5,082 bases of DNA from JAPOQD01 sp964620555 (GCA_964620555.1 CAZUGZ010000072.1:1-5082); one strand, 5' to 3'. Shown: positions 1 to 5,068, numbered from the stretch's first letter. The notes: generated by a model from the sequence alone, not told the origin. Translations and numbers: made by a program.

Positions 1-51
1 CTCATTGTGGCCTTCGAGGCCTTGCGAGTGAAACGGGGCGGACCATTCCAT

Positions 52-245
52 CAAATAAAGTGTCCGGTTTTAGAACACACGAAGTGTCCGGTCGTACAGT
101 TTCCGATCTGGAGTGGAATCGGGAGGCTGTATGGGCTTGGCAAAACGGAGAGAGGATCGGAGGCTGATGTTGTTCGAGGATACGTATTCGATGTGGACGG
201 AACGTCGTTTGACGCAGGCGCAGGCGGCCCGGACACATTTATTTG
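52..245 (+). mobile_element. MITE-like, internally deleted IS derivative (ISNCY-like)
   Basis: The left end reads CAAATAAAGTGTCCGG (52-67). The reverse complement of 229-245 reads CAAATAAATGTGTCCGG, so the two ends are inverted repeats that differ by one inserted base. The enclosed 194 bp contain a second copy of AAGTGTCCGG (82-91) near the left end, like a repeated transposase-binding site, and the beginning of a transposase gene. That gene runs directly into the right-hand repeat, so the body of the element has been lost. This is what is expected of a non-autonomous derivative made by internal deletion. No convincing target-site duplication is visible outside the repeats (TTCCAT on the left, TTTACA on the right), so the true ends may lie a few bases inside, for example at TGTCCGG. 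Family assignment rests on the transposase stub only. Confidence 0.6.
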
Positions 246-262
246 TTTACAACAGAAAATAG
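131..262 (+). pseudogene. Truncated N-terminus of an ISNCY-like transposase
   Basis: An ATG at 131 opens a 43-codon frame. Its first 34 residues begin MGLAKRREDRRLMLFED and continue with a WTERRLTQAQAAR stretch. From memory, ISNCY-type transposases begin with a basic segment, then an RLM(L)FED-like block, then a LTQAEAA-type first helix of a helix-turn-helix domain. The frame leaves this similarity at about residue 34 (base 232) and ends 10 codons later at TAG (260-262), inside and just past the right terminal repeat. A full transposase of this kind is several hundred residues long, so the recognition helix, the DDE catalytic domain and the C-terminus are all missing. It cannot be an active enzyme. 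Whether the stub is translated is unknown. Confidence 0.6.
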
Positions 263-359
263 TTCGCAAATGGCGAACGACTAAATAGCCTCAACACACA
301 TAGTCAACTCTATGAAAACAACGCCTTCTCGGGTCGAGACCGAAGATCGTGCACACCTG

Positions 360-387
360 TTGACATTTACTCAAGGAGGAATAAACT
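360..387 (+). promoter_or_regulatory. Probable sigma-70 promoter of the toxin-antitoxin operon
   Basis: A perfect -35 box TTGACA (360-365) is followed after 16 bp by TAAACT (382-387), which matches the -10 consensus at 4 of 6 positions. Transcription would begin around 394-397, leaving a leader of about 20 nt before the antitoxin ATG at 417. No other -35/-10 pair of this quality was seen in the upstream region. Confidence 0.45.
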
Positions 388-400
388 TAGTTCAACTTAG
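384..400 (+). promoter_or_regulatory. Candidate autoregulatory operator of the toxin-antitoxin operon
   Basis: AACTTAG occurs twice (384-390 and 394-400), exactly 10 bp apart, so both copies face the same side of the helix. The segment AGTT-C-AACT (389-397) between them is a short palindrome. It overlaps the -10 box and the expected start of transcription. Phd/YefM-type antitoxins normally repress their own operon by binding palindromes at this place, so this is a reasonable operator. The assignment is by position and symmetry only. Confidence 0.35.
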
Positions 401-416
401 CTAGAAGAGAATCCGA

Positions 417-668
417 ATGAACGTCAACATGCACGAGGCGAAGTCGCAACTCTCCCGTCTGGCCGAACTGGTTCACCAGGGCGAAGAGGTCGTGATCTGC
501 AAGGCGGGTGTGCCATGGCTGCGGTTATTGCCGTTTCGCGAGCGCCTGCAAGAACGGATACCCGGTCGACTGAAGGGGCAGATCTGGATGTCCGATGATT
601 TCGACGACGAGGACGAGGAACTCATCGAGGCCATGGAAAACTCGAAGATTTTCCCGGACGAGGACTGA
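417..668 (+). CDS. Phd/YefM-type antitoxin of a VapC toxin
   Basis: This 83-residue protein is the antitoxin half of a type II toxin-antitoxin pair. It should bind and inhibit the PIN ribonuclease encoded next and, as usual for the family, repress their shared promoter. The N-terminal half carries the Phd/YefM signature: an MNVNMHEAKSQLSRL block (residues 1-15), then a GEEVVICKAGVPWLRLLPF block (22-40) that corresponds to the usual GEEIVIARAGKPVARLVP pattern. The C-terminal half has PGRLKGQIW (49-57) and a very acidic tail (about 58-71, rich in D and E), the part that in this family wraps around the toxin. Length is typical. The ATG at 417 has a purine-rich AGAAGAGA (403-410) six bases upstream; a second ATG at 429 would remove four residues and is less well placed. 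The stop lies 2 nt before the toxin start, so the two are co-translated. It could be labelled VapB or Phd depending on the naming scheme. Confidence 0.9.
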   Translation: MNVNMHEAKSQLSRLAELVHQGEEVVICKAGVPWLRLLPFRERLQERIPGRLKGQIWMSDDFDDEDEELIEAMENSKIFPDED

Positions 669-670
669 CG

Positions 671-1051
671 ATGAGCCGGCTGTTGCTGGACACCCACGCA
701 CTCCTCTGGTGGCTGGGCGATGTTCCCAAACTGGCCGAGGGCGCGCGGGCCGCAATCGCCAATCCGGCAAACGATGTCTTTGTGAGCGCGGTCAGCGGAT
801 GGGAAATCTCCGCTAAGCGGGCCAAGGGGCGAATTACCGCGCCTGAAAATCTCGCCGCGCTGATCGAAGAAGAAGGATTCGCCCATTTGCCGTTGTCCTT
901 CCGTCACGCCGAACAGGCGGGAGGGCTCCCGCTGCACCATCGCGACCCGATCGACCGGATGCTCGTCGCCCAAGCCCAGGTGGAGGGACTGATCGTCGTA
1001 ACCAGAGACGCGTCCATCCCGCTCTATGGCGTCCGAACGATGGCCGCGTAG
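671..1051 (+). CDS. vapC: VapC-type PIN-domain ribonuclease toxin
   Basis: This 126-residue protein is a PIN-domain toxin, a magnesium-dependent endoribonuclease that would block translation by cutting RNA when not held by its antitoxin. The acidic active site is complete: D7 in LLLDTHALLWW, E45 in SGWEISAK, D95 in the HHRDPIDRMLVAQA block (residues 89-102) and D113 in VVTRDASI. This motif set, including the HxDP[FI]DR block, is that of the Sll0205-like (COG3744) branch, which is usually paired with Phd/YefM antitoxins, as here. Length fits the family and nothing is missing, so the toxin is probably functional. GAGGA (660-664), six bases before the ATG and inside the last codons of the antitoxin, provides the ribosome binding site, giving translational coupling. 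The exact RNA target cannot be read from sequence. Confidence 0.92.
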   Translation: MSRLLLDTHALLWWLGDVPKLAEGARAAIANPANDVFVSAVSGWEISAKRAKGRITAPENLAALIEEEGFAHLPLSFRHAEQAGGLPLHHRDPIDRMLVAQAQVEGLIVVTRDASIPLYGVRTMAA

Positions 1052-1057
1052 CATGCG

Positions 1058-1082
1058 GTCGCGGGGAAACTGAAATCCCGAC
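1058..1082. other. Hairpin between vapC and the mobA remnant
   Basis: GTCG-c-GGG (1058-1065) can pair with TCCCGAC (1076-1082), giving a seven-pair stem with one bulge, one G-U pair and a 10-base loop. It lies between the toxin stop codon and the stop codon of the opposite-strand mobA remnant, where a shared terminator for convergent genes would be expected. There is no T-run on either strand, so intrinsic termination is doubtful. Confidence 0.25.
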
Positions 1083-1180
1083 TACCCGGCTCCCGCCAGA
1101 CGCCGGAATTTTTCCAGATCGGCGGGAGTGTTGATGTTCACGAAACTTGCCGCCATCGTCCTCCAGATGATCTCCCGGTG
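1082..1180 (-). pseudogene. 3' remnant of a MobA-like molybdenum cofactor guanylyltransferase
   Basis: Read on the minus strand, this stretch encodes HREIIWRTMAASFVN followed by INTPADLEKFRRLAGAG and a TAG stop (1084-1082). The F-x-N-[IV]-N-T-P-x-[DE]-L block close to the C-terminus is the hallmark ending of MobA-type nucleotidyltransferases, which join GMP to molybdopterin to make the bis-guanylyl cofactor. Only about 32 of the usual ~190-200 residues remain: the N-terminal GG-rich nucleotide-binding loop and the catalytic part are absent. The frame stays open upstream to a TGA at 1219-1217 but no longer looks like MobA beyond about 1180. The original gene converged tail-to-tail on vapC, and its 5' part was replaced by the sequence leading into the membrane-protein gene. 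A related NTP transferase is possible. There is no start codon of its own that would make a useful protein. Confidence 0.6.
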
Positions 1181-1218
1181 GGGTAAGATGCACTTTATTA
1201 CACAGACACCAATCGTTC

Positions 1219-1222
1219 AGGA
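1219..1222 (+). promoter_or_regulatory. Ribosome binding site supporting a TTG start
   Basis: AGGA lies nine bases before the TTG at 1232. The next in-frame start, ATG at 1265, has only a weak AGG a few bases upstream and would begin inside the basic segment before the first membrane helix. An in-frame stop at 1184-1186 rules out any longer protein, and no ATG or GTG occurs between that stop and 1232. The TTG start is therefore preferred but not certain. Confidence 0.45.
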
Positions 1223-1231
1223 CTCCGACCT

Positions 1232-3016
1232 TTGCGGATAGCCGCTCCACACCTGATCAGGGTCATGCTGACCCTCGTAATTGCACTGTTGGTAGTGGCC
1301 TGCGGTTACTACACGCTTTTTTCCAGCTTTATGCCCTGGGACGACGAGGGGCTCTTTCTTCGCGCCAGCCAACGGGTATTGGCGGGCGAGCCTCTGTACA
1401 CGGCAATGAGCTGGCCCTTTGGACCTGCCTACGGGGCGACGACCGAGTTAGTGCACGCACTGCTCGGGATTCCACTGAATACTCACTGGCTGCGCCTGCT
1501 GGCACTGGGCAGTTGGCTTGGCATTGCCCTGTTGTGCGGCCTGCTGGTGTGGCGTTGGGGTGGGGGTACGGAATGTTCCCTGGTGGCCGCGGTACTCGCT
1601 TTCCTGTTTTGCACCGCCATCGCCAAAGAACCGGGTCATCCCCAGGGCATGATCAGCCTGCTGGTGCTGATGATGCCATTGCTGCTCAGTTTCCCGTTGG
1701 CCCTGGCTGCGCGCTGGCCCTGGTTTCTGGTCGGCCTGCTGCTGGCCTGGGTGTTGCAAACGAAACTCAACGCGGGCGCCTTTGCGCTGCTCGCCTTGTC
1801 GCTGGTGCTGGTTCCATGCCTGCCATTTTCCCGGGACGCCGGTTGGTTCCAGCGCTGGCTGCCACTGTTGGTGTTGCCGCTCCCACTGCTGCTGATGGCA
1901 CCGTTACTGAATTCCGAGCAGAGCTGGGAACAAGCCCTCATCTGCGGTTTTACCTTGGCCGCCATGACATTGACGCTGGTTCGGCAAGCACAGTTGCCGC
2001 TGCTTGCTAACGGGCAATTGGCGGCTCTGGCCGCAGGGTTGGTACTGACCATTTCCGCGCTGTTTCTCCACGGCTGGTTACGGGGTGCGCCCCCGCTGGA
2101 TATTCTCGGCGGTTTGCTGCAACACGCGGAGAGTCAGGCGGACTTCTACCACTTCTTCAGGGATTACAGCGTCTACCAGCTTGGTGGCGCTATGCTGTCC
2201 CCACTGGTTGCCCTGCTGGTGGCGCGCCAGGATCATCCCGATGCGTCTTCTTGGCTATTGCCCGTCCGGCTCTACTTTCTGTCCGCAGTTGCTTACGCGG
2301 TATTGCTGGATGATCCGCAGAGGGCCCACAGTATGTTGGGCTGGGCCGCCCCGTGGGCCTGGGTAGTCTTGTACCCGGGCGAGAGGTCCCTGTCGCTGGC
2401 GCTGCTGGCGGCAATCGCGGCGACTTTCCCCATGTTGGTCTACCCGATTCCCGGCAGCCAGCTTTATTTCGCTACGGTCTTCCTGATTCCGCTGGCGGCA
2501 ATTGCACTGGCGCGGCAACTGCGTGAAAGGCTGCCACCGGCCACCGTAGTTCCCGTGGGGCAGGTCGCGGTATTGTTGCTGGCAATAGTGCTGGCGTGGA
2601 AGGCCGTGGTTCTGCAGTCCGAGTATGCGACTCTGCAACCGCTGGACTTGCCTGGTACCGGCAGCCTGCGACTATCTGAATCGCGGGTCCGGCAGATGCG
2701 CAGCCTGGTGGAGGAGTACAACCGGTCTGATGTGGCTCTGGCCAACTCCGGCTTTAACAGCCTGTATTCGTGGAGCGAGGCGAGCCCTCCGGCACCCCTG
2801 TTGTTCGGTCTCTCCCTGCGGTTCCTGTCTGAGCAGCAACAGGCCAGTGTTCGAGAAGGGCTGGAGCAGGCAGGCAAGCCGGTGGTCATCATGAACCGCA
2901 GGCGCTACGGCGGAGCGGAAGTTTCCCCCCTGGAGATCTGGATCGAGGACAACTACCGGGAAACCCGCAGAATCGGCCCCTACTCAGTGTTGCGGCGCAA
3001 GGCGCAGACCGAGTAG
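1232..3016 (+). CDS. Polytopic membrane protein, probable GT-C/PMT-like glycosyltransferase
   Basis: This 594-residue inner-membrane protein has a layout typical of GT-C glycosyltransferases, which use lipid-linked sugar donors at the periplasmic face. After a first helix (about 11-31) comes a periplasmic loop with the acidic motif PWDDEG (35-40; D37, D38, E39), the position of the catalytic acid in such enzymes, followed by a GEPLYTAMSWPFGPAYG segment (52-68) that matches the G-x-x-x-Y...GP-x-Y pattern common in these proteins. About ten more hydrophobic helices follow to about 462. QTKLNAG (176-182) and FPMLVYPIPGSQLYFA (399-414) are further landmarks often seen in this group. The last ~125 residues (470-594) are soluble, probably periplasmic. 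VVAC (21-24) looks like a lipobox, but in a multi-helix protein this is probably chance. Substrate and product are unknown. It stands alone on this strand, with no visible partner. The family assignment is by architecture, not by a decisive motif. Confidence 0.65.
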   Translation: MRIAAPHLIRVMLTLVIALLVVACGYYTLFSSFMPWDDEGLFLRASQRVLAGEPLYTAMSWPFGPAYGATTELVHALLGIPLNTHWLRLLALGSWLGIALLCGLLVWRWGGGTECSLVAAVLAFLFCTAIAKEPGHPQGMISLLVLMMPLLLSFPLALAARWPWFLVGLLLAWVLQTKLNAGAFALLALSLVLVPCLPFSRDAGWFQRWLPLLVLPLPLLLMAPLLNSEQSWEQALICGFTLAAMTLTLVRQAQLPLLANGQLAALAAGLVLTISALFLHGWLRGAPPLDILGGLLQHAESQADFYHFFRDYSVYQLGGAMLSPLVALLVARQDHPDASSWLLPVRLYFLSAVAYAVLLDDPQRAHSMLGWAAPWAWVVLYPGERSLSLALLAAIAATFPMLVYPIPGSQLYFATVFLIPLAAIALARQLRERLPPATVVPVGQVAVLLLAIVLAWKAVVLQSEYATLQPLDLPGTGSLRLSESRVRQMRSLVEEYNRSDVALANSGFNSLYSWSEASPPAPLLFGLSLRFLSEQQQASVREGLEQAGKPVVIMNRRRYGGAEVSPLEIWIEDNYRETRRIGPYSVLRRKAQTE

Positions 3017-3064
3017 ACAGAGGGCTCGGTCCCCCGCGGGAGTTCGCATCATCAGGGTCTGTGC
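3002..3064. repeat. Inverted repeat in the convergent intergenic region
   Basis: GCGCAGACC (3002-3010), which overlaps the end of the membrane-protein gene, and GGTCTGTGC (3056-3064) are complementary at 8 of 9 positions, the ninth being a G-U pair in RNA. The 45-base loop contains the palindrome CCCGCGGG (3033-3040). It lies where two convergent genes meet, so it could help end transcription or block read-through. There is no T-run after either arm, so it is not a standard intrinsic terminator and could be chance. Confidence 0.25.
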
Positions 3065-3090
3065 AGTGGCGCCGTATCACCATAACTCAT

Positions 3091-4260
3091 CTAAAACAAA
3101 ATACTATCCAATGCATCCAGGTCATCACAGGCATGACTGATTCTGCTGATGAACTCAATGCAGGAATCCTGAGGCTGCATTTCCGGCGCATCTTCTGCCG
3201 GTGCTATAGTGCCTGTCCACATAGCCAGCGCATTCAGCAGGTTTTTACGATAGAGCAAAAAGGCTTCTTCAAAGGACACCGAAGGAGCGCCTGACTCCGA
3301 TAACTTGTCCAGGTAATACTGAAGCAGTTCCTTTTCCCAGGCTCGTCGGTCTTCAATGGTGAGAGAGGTCACCAGCGTATAGGCTACGTCCCGGCTCCAG
3401 TGCCCTTTGACACAGGTCTGCCAGTCATTCAATCCCATCTCACCGTTACCGGCGATATACCAGTTTTTCAGGTGTGGGTCATTGTGAACCAGGGTTCTTG
3501 GCAGCGATCCATGCAGCAGGAACGAGCGCTCTGTGGCAGGCCAGATTTCTTCAGCCCGTGCAAATAACTTTTCAGGGATACAGCTTTGTGCCACTTTAAA
3601 ACCACGCTTGCAGGCGTCTCCCCAGCTCACTGCGCTGGAGGTCAGCGTAAAAAACTGCTCCATCGTGCCATAACAGTCCAGGGTACTGTCTAGCTCTTCA
3701 CTTTCGTAATAGTTGCCATGCATTTTGGCCAGCAGCGTCATTTGGCTTTTGGCGTTATCCAGCGTGATTGCCAGGTCATGTCGGCCAAACTCTACATCAT
3801 CTTCCATGTCCCTCAACAACAATATGGAATTTTTGGAGTTCGGGTCTGCATTGGCGAAAAGGCTGACTGGTGCCTCAATGTCCAGAATTGGGCGTATATT
3901 GTTGTAGAAGGTAACCTCCCCTTCGGCACCGCCATTTAGGCCGATAATAAACCGGCTCTCTAAAGTCTGGGTGGCTTTACAAAATACGCTGGCGGGCAAC
4001 CCCTGGTTCTGACCCACCTGGTTATAGGTAAGGTAGATACGACGACGGTTGGTAACACCCTCGTCAGGCTTATCCAGGGAATGGCCTGTGACTTCGGCCC
4101 CCGGGTAATCCTTGCATATGGCATCGGTTAGCCACGCATCGCTGATCAGCTCATAGGCTATGGGCAACTCTTCCCTACTGGTTACCACTTTTTGTGCGTT
4201 AACTTCTTCTTCGTACAGCGCCTTGACGCTTTCGAACATTTCTGCAGCAGATTGACTCAT
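3091..4260 (-). CDS. Kinase-fold small-molecule phosphotransferase (APH/ecdysteroid-kinase-like)
   Basis: This 389-residue cytoplasmic protein has the aminoglycoside-phosphotransferase/choline-kinase fold and should move the ATP gamma-phosphate to a hydroxyl on a small molecule. Landmarks in order: an AWLTDAI segment (42-48) typical of the N-terminus of the ecdysteroid-kinase-like branch; the ATP-binding lysine K95 in VFCKATQ; the partner glutamate E115 in EGEVTFY; ILLLRDMED (146-154) at the hinge; the catalytic loop LVHNDPHLKNW (257-267) with H259, D261 and N266; the metal-binding D279 in GLNDWQ; and D291 in WSRDVAYTL. All key residues are present, so it is probably active. Aminoglycoside resistance is unlikely, since the closest style is that of sterol/ecdysteroid and CHK-like kinases common in marine and steroid-using proteobacteria. 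The ATG at 4260 has only a weak AGAG upstream (4272-4269). It begins 34 nt after the stop of the membrane-protein gene, so the two are probably co-transcribed. The substrate is unknown. Confidence 0.8.
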   Translation of the reverse strand: MSQSAAEMFESVKALYEEEVNAQKVVTSREELPIAYELISDAWLTDAICKDYPGAEVTGHSLDKPDEGVTNRRRIYLTYNQVGQNQGLPASVFCKATQTLESRFIIGLNGGAEGEVTFYNNIRPILDIEAPVSLFANADPNSKNSILLLRDMEDDVEFGRHDLAITLDNAKSQMTLLAKMHGNYYESEELDSTLDCYGTMEQFFTLTSSAVSWGDACKRGFKVAQSCIPEKLFARAEEIWPATERSFLLHGSLPRTLVHNDPHLKNWYIAGNGEMGLNDWQTCVKGHWSRDVAYTLVTSLTIEDRRAWEKELLQYYLDKLSESGAPSVSFEEAFLLYRKNLLNALAMWTGTIAPAEDAPEMQPQDSCIEFISRISHACDDLDALDSILF

Positions 4261-4294
4261 AGAATATTCTCTATCCTGACTCAGTAATAGAAAG

Positions 4295-4999
4295 CTAAAC
4301 GCTTTTAAACGTTAAGTCGTTCGTGGTGAGTCGTCGAATGTACAACAGATTTACGACACCAAATGAAAAAGCAACTATGCCCAAGGATACCCACAGTGGT
4401 GAGCGAAAGTAGGGATCCAGCAGCGTCAGTGCCGACCAGTAGCAAATGGGCATGAGCGTATACCCCAGCCAAGCCGAGATCGGCTGCCCGACAGCAGATT
4501 TTCGCAAAGTCATCATGGCAAAGGTAAACGGGCCACACCAAAAAATAGTGATGCCGAAGATGATCAGAAAAAATTCGTCGTTCATAGCGGACTTTACCAC
4601 CAGCCAGGCCACCCCTACTGCAGCAAGTCCGCCGAGGATAGTAACGGAAAAAACCAATTGCGAGATCTCAGGCATAATTTCTTTACGGGCGTACCTCAAT
4701 ATCATGTAAAGAAATATGAATTCCATGAGTACCGTTACGCACAGTCCTGCCCACCAGAGTTTGGGGAACCAATGACCATACTCATAGAACCACTTATGGA
4801 AGTAAGCGAGAAAGGTTACATCGTGAGGCAAGAAAAAAAACAGGCAACCAATCGGCATAGAATGGACACCATTTTTAAACCCGGTTCGGAGATTCTCTAT
4901 CCAGTAGATGTAATTGCCGACTAGCGCAATACCACAAAGTGACATTACTGGAACTAAATTTTCGTCAACAGCCTGTAAGACTGAATTTGGGTCGTACAT
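4295..4999 (-). CDS. Seven-helix membrane protein, distantly Pyr4/PaxB terpene-cyclase-like
   Basis: This 234-residue protein has about seven hydrophobic segments (near 14-33, 46-67, 82-102, 115-135, 142-163, 174-194 and 201-221) and a charged C-terminal tail. There is no cleavable signal peptide. I do not recognise it as a named bacterial family. Its size, helix count and several positions recall the fungal transmembrane terpene cyclases Pyr4 and PaxB: NY at 29-30 at the end of helix 1, MP (48-49) starting helix 2, an acidic D60 where those enzymes have a catalytic glutamate, WWAGL (82-86) starting helix 3, and SPLW (200-203) with a following LYIRR (219-223) at helix 7. The second catalytic aspartate of Pyr4 in helix 7 is not present here, so the resemblance may be one of fold only. 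AGGAGA (5013-5008), eight bases before the ATG, is a strong ribosome binding site and fixes the start. It is the first gene of a likely operon with the phosphotransferase. Confidence 0.5.
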   Translation of the reverse strand: MYDPNSVLQAVDENLVPVMSLCGIALVGNYIYWIENLRTGFKNGVHSMPIGCLFFFLPHDVTFLAYFHKWFYEYGHWFPKLWWAGLCVTVLMEFIFLYMILRYARKEIMPEISQLVFSVTILGGLAAVGVAWLVVKSAMNDEFFLIIFGITIFWCGPFTFAMMTLRKSAVGQPISAWLGYTLMPICYWSALTLLDPYFRSPLWVSLGIVAFSFGVVNLLYIRRLTTNDLTFKSV

Positions 5000-5033
5000 T
5001 GATCCATTCTCCTAAGCTCAACCCCGATTGCGT

Positions 5034-5068
5034 ATTCCTGCGAAGCTGAACAGCCATTCCTGCTGAAC
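5034..5068. repeat. Tandem short repeats upstream of the membrane-protein operon
   Basis: ATTCCTGC occurs at 5034-5041 and 5056-5063 (22 bp apart), and GCTGAAC at 5045-5051 and 5062-5068 (17 bp apart). The first GCTGAAC is part of the palindrome GCTG-AA-CAGC (5045-5054). The block sits 35-70 bp upstream of the ATG of the seven-helix protein, where a regulator might bind. No convincing -35/-10 pair was found in the 83 bases available, and the promoter may lie outside the window. Confidence 0.3.

Larger units (their letters stand above)
1..416. other. Gene-free region with mobile-element scar and promoter
   Basis: No intact gene could be supported here. Bases 1-51 are GC-rich, contain a perfect 5-bp hairpin (GGCCT at 9-13, AGGCC at 17-21) and an open frame I do not recognise; they may be the edge of a gene lying outside the window. 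Bases 52-245 are a small element with terminal inverted repeats, listed separately. Bases 246-359 are a more AT-rich spacer with a 6-bp hairpin, GTTCGC (262-267) and GCGAAC (273-278), of unknown role; it lacks a T-run, so it is not a convincing terminator. Bases 360-416 look like the control region of the toxin-antitoxin operon. Confidence 0.6.

Noticed and set aside
7..288. A 93-codon plus-strand open frame at the left edge
   Set aside because: It crosses both inverted repeats of the small element and reads the transposase stub out of frame, so it is unlikely to be a gene. Its first residues could be the tail of something starting outside the window, but I cannot identify it.
473..1054. A 193-codon minus-strand open frame across both toxin-antitoxin genes
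   Set aside because: It is the antisense shadow of two well-supported genes in GC-rich DNA, with low-complexity serine runs and no recognisable motif.
834..1250. A 138-codon minus-strand open frame overlapping vapC and the following gap
   Set aside because: Most of it is the antisense of vapC, and its codons do not resemble a protein family. The real minus-strand signal here, the MobA ending, is in a different frame.
1250..1320. Lipoprotein signal (VVAC) at the start of the membrane protein
   Set aside because: The protein continues with about ten more membrane helices, so the match to a lipobox is probably chance.
1513..2010. A 165-codon plus-strand frame inside the membrane-protein gene
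   Set aside because: It is an out-of-frame shadow: the overlapping frame has continuous membrane helices and conserved-looking motifs, this one has none.
3028..3043. Intrinsic terminator at CCCGCGGG after the membrane-protein gene
   Set aside because: The stem is only about four base pairs and no T-run follows on either strand.
3091..4260. Aminoglycoside resistance enzyme
   Set aside because: The fold is shared, but the N-terminal layout and hinge fit the broad ecdysteroid/CHK-kinase-like group better, and there is no resistance-gene context.
4305..4541. A 78-codon minus-strand frame overlapping the seven-helix gene, as a possible frameshifted end
   Set aside because: The main frame continues through the region with coherent helices and a normal stop, so no frameshift is needed.
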